Shown here: one piece after another, positions 5,437 through 9,582 of the stretch
How positions within the stretch are numbered: the stretch's first letter is position 1
How the letters are laid out: each line of letters opens with the position of its first letter
Assembly: GCF_030826625.1 (NCBI RefSeq)
Contig: NZ_JAPJNQ010000082.1
Coordinates: 1 to 9,582, forward strand
DNA: 9,582 bases
Direction of reading: 5' to 3'
DNA from: Corynebacterium sp.
Lineage (GTDB): Bacteria > Actinomycetota > Actinomycetes > Mycobacteriales > Mycobacteriaceae
Position numbers and translations under genes: made by a program
The notes under the pieces: model-generated
The model's database searches: none
Told to the model about the DNA's origin: nothing
The model's input: only the letters and a program-made list of their open reading frames with translations

Positions 5437-7306
5437 GCTCACTGATCACGGCCGATACACCGGATACATCAAGCCCGACTTCTGCTAATAACTCGCTGCG
5501 CGAAGCGTGCAGTGGGAATACCGAAGGAAAGCCGAGCTGTCGCACCGGTAGGTGGATCCCAGCTGCAGAAAATTCTTCTGCAATTAACGAACCGATACCG
5601 CCGCGCACGATCCCGTCCTCGACGGTAAGCACTGCATCATGGCCATCTGCCAAGCTGAACAACGATTCAGCTACAGGCGCAACCCAGCCCGGATCCACCA
5701 CAGTGACGTTTGCAAAGTCTTGTGCTGCTGCAATGGCGGTTTCTACCATTGCACCTACTGCGACAACCAATACTGAGCGCTGTCGCACCCCGTCAGCACT
5801 AGCATCATCGCCATAATGCACGATGTCGACCCCATCGGACAACGTAGCCCAGGCTGGGATTTCCGTCGGAAGACTGCCTTTCGGAAAGCGCACGATACTC
5901 GGGCCGTCGTCGACAAGCAATGCTTGCTGGAATAAGCGCGCCAGTTGGGCACCGTCACGCGGGGCTGCAATCCGAATGCCCGGCACAACGCTGGCAACTG
6001 ACATATCCCAGACACCGTTGTGGCTGGCACCGTCCGATCCCGTGACCCCTGCGCGGTCCAAGACTAAAGTCACCGGCTGATCCAGCAGCGCGACATCCAT
6101 CAAGAGTTGATCAAACGCACGATTCAAAAATGTCGAATACACCGCGACGACTGGGTGTAACCCTGCCAACGCCAACCCCGCCGCCGAGGCAACCGCATGC
6201 TGCTCAGCGATACCAACATCAAAAAACCTCTCAGGGAACCGCTGCGCAAATGGTGTCAACCCGGTCGGCCCAGCCATGGCAGCGGTAATAGCGACGATAT
6301 CCTTCCGCTTTTCGGCCGCTGCCAGTAATTCTTGTGTAAACACGTCGGTCCAGCCAGGCTGCGACTTCGACTTCGGCATCCCAGTCACTCGGTCTATTGC
6401 ACCCGTCGAATGCATCTGGTCAGCCTCATCATTCACGGCAGGTGCGTAACCATGCCCTTTTTCCGTGACAACATGGACAATAATCGGGCCATGATGGTTT
6501 TTCGCGTAAGTAAATGCATGATCCAGTGCGTCGAAATCGTGCCCATCGACGGGACCGACATATTTCATGCCCAATTCCGGAAACATTTCCGTCGGTAAAA
6601 CTGTGTGCTTCACGCCTTCTTTGAAGGCATGCAGAGCATCAAAAGCACGATTGCCCACCCAGCCCATCGACTTTAGGGTCTTTTTCCCATGCTCCATCAA
6701 GCCATCGTATGGACCAGATATACGCAAGTGAGCTAGATTTTCAGCAAATCCACCGATCGTCGGAGAATAGCTACGGCCGTTATCATTAACGACGATCACT
6801 ACGTTGCGGTCTTTTCCTGCCGCAATGTTGTTGAGCGCTTCCCAGCACATCCCGCCAGTCAAAGCACCGTCGCCGACAACGGCCACAACGTTTTTGTCTC
6901 CCCGACCATCGAGCGAAAAACCTTTTGATAGACCATCGGCATAAGCCAACGACGCCGAGGCGTGTGATGATTCTGTCCAGTCGTGCTCAGATTCCGCGCG
7001 CGCGGTATACCCCGACAAGCCATCCTTTTGGCGCAGAGTATTAAACCGATCCGCGCGACCGGTAACAATCTTGTGTACGTAAGACTGGTGCGAGGTGTCA
7101 AAGATAAAAGGCTCATTCGGCGAATCGAACACGCGGTGCAAAGCCAAGGTTAATTCAACAACCCCGAGGTTGGGGCCAAGATGACCACCAGTCACCGACA
7201 CATTTTCGATAAGGAAGTCACGAACTTCTTCCGCCAACTTCGGGAGTTTTTCGGGCGACAAAGCCTTGAGGTCGGCGGGAGTCTGTATTCCGCGAAGAAG
7301 GCCCAT
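5384..7306 (-). CDS. dxs: 1-deoxy-D-xylulose-5-phosphate synthase
   Basis: A 640-residue cytoplasmic thiamine-diphosphate enzyme, of normal length, that condenses pyruvate with glyceraldehyde 3-phosphate in the first step of the MEP isoprenoid pathway. The N-terminal ThDP-binding domain carries H73 in DTSHQSYVHK, the GDG motif (145-147) and N174/N176 in VVNDNGRSY, completing the GDG-N metal/ThDP signature. The pyrimidine-binding domain has E368 in DVGIAEQHA, which activates the cofactor, then the substrate-binding stretch DRAG-TGSDGASHNG (417-430) and a RFPKG phosphate/cofactor motif. A transketolase C-terminal domain closes the protein. ATG 7306 is chosen because GAGGT lies 7 bases upstream; an in-frame ATG at 7333 would add nine residues and has no ribosome binding site. 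Products feed decaprenyl phosphate, menaquinone and cell-wall lipid carriers. Its 3' end overlaps rnd by 53 bases. Confidence 0.98.
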   Translation of the reverse strand: MGLLRGIQTPADLKALSPEKLPKLAEEVRDFLIENVSVTGGHLGPNLGVVELTLALHRVFDSPNEPFIFDTSHQSYVHKIVTGRADRFNTLRQKDGLSGYTARAESEHDWTESSHASASLAYADGLSKGFSLDGRGDKNVVAVVGDGALTGGMCWEALNNIAAGKDRNVVIVVNDNGRSYSPTIGGFAENLAHLRISGPYDGLMEHGKKTLKSMGWVGNRAFDALHAFKEGVKHTVLPTEMFPELGMKYVGPVDGHDFDALDHAFTYAKNHHGPIIVHVVTEKGHGYAPAVNDEADQMHSTGAIDRVTGMPKSKSQPGWTDVFTQELLAAAEKRKDIVAITAAMAGPTGLTPFAQRFPERFFDVGIAEQHAVASAAGLALAGLHPVVAVYSTFLNRAFDQLLMDVALLDQPVTLVLDRAGVTGSDGASHNGVWDMSVASVVPGIRIAAPRDGAQLARLFQQALLVDDGPSIVRFPKGSLPTEIPAWATLSDGVDIVHYGDDASADGVRQRSVLVVAVGAMVETAIAAAQDFANVTVVDPGWVAPVAESLFSLADGHDAVLTVEDGIVRGGIGSLIAEEFSAAGIHLPVRQLGFPSVFPLHASRSELLAEVGLDVSGVSAVISELIQGSIDPEEKRQKPAK

Positions 7307-7360
7307 TGTCTCTACCTCAACTCCTCGTCTCATCTGTACTGCTCGGTAGCTAACGTGTCT

Positions 7361-7366
7361 ATCTTA
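7361..7366 (-). promoter_or_regulatory. Possible -10 element for dxs
   Basis: On the minus strand this reads TAAGAT, fitting TANNNT, within the 93-base gap between the TRAM methyltransferase stop and the dxs start. The -35 is not convincing. No terminator is seen in the gap, so dxs may also be read through from the upstream genes. Confidence 0.3.
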
Positions 7367-7399
7367 CTCGCTACCCCTCCATAATCCTGAACTGAAGAT

Positions 7400-8635
7400 T
7401 TACTGGGAACTATCTCGCCGTTCTAGCAGGGCCATGATCTCAAAATGATGGGTCCCTGGGAATGCATTCACCAAGCTCAGCTTGTCGACGCGGTAGCCAT
7501 TATCAACCCAGCTACGCAGATCGCGCGCGCAGGTCGCAGGATCACATCCAATGTGTACGACTTTCGCTGGCTTTGCCTGCGCCACTTCGTTGATAACCGC
7601 TGCCCCTGCACCTTTACGTGGCGGATCGAGAACAACGACGTCAGGGCTATCGAGGCTGCCGACTGCTTTTTCTACTTGTTTTTTGTGCATCTGCACCGAC
7701 AAGTTTTGCAACGCCGGCTGGGTTTTGGCCATCGCTGCGGCTGACGTATCCACGCTATGCACTGTGCTTGCCGACGGATTCTGAGGTTGCAGTGCCTGTG
7801 CAATAGTAGGAATGAACAGTCCTACTCCACCATAAAGATCCCAACCTATGCCGTCGCCAGATGTCGTGGTGCCACGCAGCCAGGTTCCAATAGTCCGACA
7901 ATAGGCTTGAGGTGCGTGAGTATGCGCTTGCCAGAATGCCGTGACCGGAAATTCGAAGGTATGCCCATTGACTACCTCGGTAACGGTTCCGCTGCCTTCA
8001 AGGACCTTTTCTACTTTTTCCGTGCGCTTGCCGCGAGCAGATTTACGGGATTCCACTACGTGGCGTGCCCCCGTAGAGTCAATCGCGACGATCAATTCTG
8101 CACCAGGGCGAAAGCTTTTCGCATCCGGGCCGACGATTCCGCTTGCAAGGCCGTCGACTAGCTGTGTGCAAGCATGTTCAGTAACTAACTCGTGACTGTT
8201 TTTCTTGCGCAGCCCAGCGCGACCATTATCGTCGACGCCGAAGCGTACGCGGGTACGCCAACCGTGAGCGGGCTCAAGGTTTTGGGTTACTACCTGTGGT
8301 AGCTCTGCGACAGTGAATTTTCCAATCCTTTGCAACTGATCCTCAAAGACTTTTCGCTTCAGATCTGCCTCGTGCTCAAAATCCAGCGTCGCAAAATCAC
8401 AGCAGCCAGCTCCCACCGCGGCCGCTGGACAACGCGGCTGCGTACGGAAGCTGCTCGGTTCTAGGACTGATACCACCTCAGCTGCAATGAAGGACTTCTT
8501 TTCTTTCGTGATCTGCGCCCGTACCCGATCCCCTGGGTAGGTCGAACTCACAAAAACGACGCGACCATCAGCAGCTGTTCCGATACCGACGCCGCCATGC
8601 CCCATCCGTTCGATGGTCAGTTCAAGATTGGACAC
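7400..8635 (-). CDS. TRAM-domain class I SAM-dependent RNA methyltransferase (RlmD/TrmA-like m5U family)
   Basis: A 411-residue cytoplasmic enzyme predicted to methylate uridine C5 in rRNA or tRNA. Residues 1-58 form a TRAM RNA-binding domain, beginning LTIERMGHGGVGIG. Cysteines C69, C78, C79 and C156 lie where RlmD holds its iron-sulfur cluster. The Rossmann-like catalytic domain has Q236 in FWQAH, the SAM loop DLYGGVGLF (266-274), DPPRKG (337-342), the nucleophile C364 in CDPATCARDL and general base E399 in FEIMAL, so all m5U catalytic residues are present. Which RNA position is modified cannot be told. The start is GTG 8635, only 2 bases after the DUF3710 stop (TAG-TA-GTG), with AAGGA about 12 bases upstream, which suggests stop-restart translation and a shared mRNA. 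The M. tuberculosis counterpart is Rv2689c. It is followed after 93 bases by dxs. Confidence 0.93.
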   Translation of the reverse strand: MSNLELTIERMGHGGVGIGTAADGRVVFVSSTYPGDRVRAQITKEKKSFIAAEVVSVLEPSSFRTQPRCPAAAVGAGCCDFATLDFEHEADLKRKVFEDQLQRIGKFTVAELPQVVTQNLEPAHGWRTRVRFGVDDNGRAGLRKKNSHELVTEHACTQLVDGLASGIVGPDAKSFRPGAELIVAIDSTGARHVVESRKSARGKRTEKVEKVLEGSGTVTEVVNGHTFEFPVTAFWQAHTHAPQAYCRTIGTWLRGTTTSGDGIGWDLYGGVGLFIPTIAQALQPQNPSASTVHSVDTSAAAMAKTQPALQNLSVQMHKKQVEKAVGSLDSPDVVVLDPPRKGAGAAVINEVAQAKPAKVVHIGCDPATCARDLRSWVDNGYRVDKLSLVNAFPGTHHFEIMALLERRDSSQ

Positions 8636-8637
8636 TA

Positions 8638-9534
8638 CTATCGCTGTTCCTTCGTGTTGTCGACGTTTTTCGTCTCAGTTGTGTTGGAGGTATCCGCAGT
8701 GCCCGTTGCATTGGCTGTGCCATCTGCAAGATTGCGCAATGATTCCTTCGCCTCGTCGACTCGCGGCGATTGTTGTTGGCTCTGTGCCTGCCGCTGTTGC
8801 ATAGCCTGTTGTACTTGCTGCACCAGGTTGGCAGGCATAGTCACAGGCAAGGAATTTCCAGCAAGAATTGGCTTCTCCCCGCGGTATACAAATGTCCTGG
8901 CGATGACTTCTCGCGCCAGTTCAGCAAGCTTTTCTGCTCGATCTGCTGGTCCGGCGAGAGTCATTCGCAACATCCACCGAGGCTTTTCTGCGCCAATCAC
9001 GCGGGTGATCGCTTGCTTGTTCTCGCCCACAATCTCCGTACCCCACGGGCCTTGCTCGACGGATACCTCCGCGCCGCTTTGCTTCATGCTTTGTGCGATT
9101 TCGGCGGCAGCTTCGTCCCATTGGCCTGCCGATGACGGCGCTGCAAAAGCGATTGGCGTTAATCGGCCAAAGTGGGTTACTAAGTGGAGCATCTTCGGGC
9201 CTTTTTCGCCCATCTCAACTTGCACCTGCGAATCCTTCGGCACCGCAATTTTGATCGACCCGAGGTCCAAGATTCCGGAGGAAAAATCTCCGAAGTCGAA
9301 TTCGTTGATATCGACCGTATCACCATCAAATGGTCCCGTTTCTCCGGGCGCACTGACAGTTCCAGAAGCCGCCGTCGCTTCACCGTGCTCAACTTCCAGT
9401 GCAGAACCGCCATCTACAGGGGCTGAGGATTGTTGGTGATCTGCTGCCTGTTCGGCTGCTGGCGAATGCGCGCCATCTGTCGCGCCCTTTGCTGATGCTG
9501 ATTTCTTTTTCTTGGAAAATCCCCACAAAGCCAT
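8638..9534 (-). CDS. DUF3710 family protein, function unknown
   Basis: A 298-residue protein of an actinobacterial family with no known function (M. tuberculosis Rv2696c lies in the same place). It has a lysine-rich head (MALWGFSKKKK), then a disordered Ala/Ser/Glu-rich acidic linker to about residue 65. The DUF3710 core spans about 68-240 and shows family features: LDLGSIKIAVP near 89-99, FAAPSSAGQWDEAAAEI, GPWGTEIVG, and EKPRWMLRM followed by a helical segment and LPVTMP. The C-terminus is a glutamine-rich, probably helical stretch (QQVQQAMQQRQAQSQQQ) and a Thr/Asn-rich tail. No catalytic motif, signal peptide or membrane helix is visible. ATG 9534 is favoured because AAAGGA lies 11 bases upstream; ATG 9546 overlaps that AAAGGA. 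It is the first gene of a unit with the TRAM methyltransferase. In related genomes dut lies just upstream, beyond this window. Confidence 0.85.
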   Translation of the reverse strand: MALWGFSKKKKSASAKGATDGAHSPAAEQAADHQQSSAPVDGGSALEVEHGEATAASGTVSAPGETGPFDGDTVDINEFDFGDFSSGILDLGSIKIAVPKDSQVQVEMGEKGPKMLHLVTHFGRLTPIAFAAPSSAGQWDEAAAEIAQSMKQSGAEVSVEQGPWGTEIVGENKQAITRVIGAEKPRWMLRMTLAGPADRAEKLAELAREVIARTFVYRGEKPILAGNSLPVTMPANLVQQVQQAMQQRQAQSQQQSPRVDEAKESLRNLADGTANATGTADTSNTTETKNVDNTKEQR

Positions 9535-9560
9535 GCTGGGTATCATCCTTTCCCGCTGCG

Positions 9561-9568
9561 ATTAGTAT
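9561..9568 (-). promoter_or_regulatory. Possible -10 region for the DUF3710-methyltransferase unit
   Basis: On the minus strand this reads ATACTAAT, an AT-rich stretch in a GC-richer setting, about 28 bases before the DUF3710 start codon, and AAAGGA (9546-9551) lies between them. The -35 would fall past the right edge of the window, so this cannot be judged fully. Confidence 0.3.
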
Positions 9569-9582
9569 GCGCTGCGTTTATC

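Noticed and set aside
5370..5816. A 148-codon open frame on the plus strand opposite the dxs 3' end
   Set aside because: It is a Ser/Thr/Pro-rich shadow of the well-conserved Dxs C-terminal domain.
7073..7102. Serine in the Dxs DTSHQSY motif, where many bacteria have glycine before the histidine
   Set aside because: The catalytic histidine is intact and I believe the serine is usual in corynebacterial Dxs proteins, so it is lineage variation, not a defect.
7345..7375. GGTAGC / GCTACC inverted repeat between dxs and the TRAM methyltransferase
   Set aside because: A 6-base stem with a 19-base loop and no T-run is too weak to call a terminator or operator.
8597..9439. A 280-codon open frame on the plus strand opposite DUF3710
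   Set aside because: The minus strand carries a recognisable DUF3710 core, while the plus-strand product is an unstructured Ser/Ala/Cys-rich sequence without known motifs; it is a shadow frame.

Overview
The window is an ordinary, densely coding stretch of a chromosome from a Corynebacterium. Base composition by eye is a little above half G+C, which fits the diphtheriae/ulcerans/pseudotuberculosis side of the genus better than high-GC mycobacteria; I cannot name the species. The gene order (stand-alone RibD-type reductase, AftC, MsrB, HemQ on the opposite strand, DUF3000, RNase D, then Dxs, TRAM methyltransferase and DUF3710 on the opposite strand) matches the order I recall for Mycobacterium tuberculosis Rv2671-Rv2696c, with the mycobacterial hemY/hemE and other intervening genes missing here.

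Layout. Bases 1-126: upstream region with a 10-base palindrome and a weak promoter. Bases 127-2570 (+): a tight run of a RibD-type reductase, the membrane arabinofuranosyltransferase aftC (20-base overlap) and msrB (10-base gap, but with what looks like its own leaderless promoter over the aftC stop codon). Bases 2590-2642: hairpin terminator. Bases 2693-3415 (-): hemQ, the coproheme decarboxylase, with a textbook ribosome binding site. Bases 3416-3560: divergent control region with candidate promoters both ways and a perfect 8+8 inverted repeat. Bases 3561-5436 (+): DUF3000 gene followed 13 bases later by RNase D. Bases 5384-7306 (-): dxs, whose 3' end overlaps rnd tail to tail by 53 bases. 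Bases 7400-9534 (-): DUF3710 gene and a TRAM-domain RNA methyltransferase separated by 2 bases, with a possible promoter at the right edge.

The genes are housekeeping functions rather than one pathway: cell-wall arabinan (aftC), oxidative protein repair (msrB), heme (hemQ), stable RNA processing and modification (rnd, TRAM methyltransferase) and isoprenoid precursors (dxs). Dxs and AftC are indirectly linked, because the decaprenyl-phospho-arabinose donor of AftC is built on an isoprenoid from the Dxs pathway.

I found no mobile element, CRISPR array, toxin-antitoxin pair, defence system, tRNA, rRNA or riboswitch, and no convincing new biological system. The points most worth a second look are regulatory or structural: predicted leaderless promoters at msrB and DUF3000, the inverted repeat in the hemQ leader, the rnd/dxs antisense overlap with its embedded inverted repeat, an altered iron-sulfur cysteine pattern in the TRAM methyltransferase, and two conserved genes of unknown function (DUF3000, DUF3710). 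No gene-free stretch exceeds about 150 bases.
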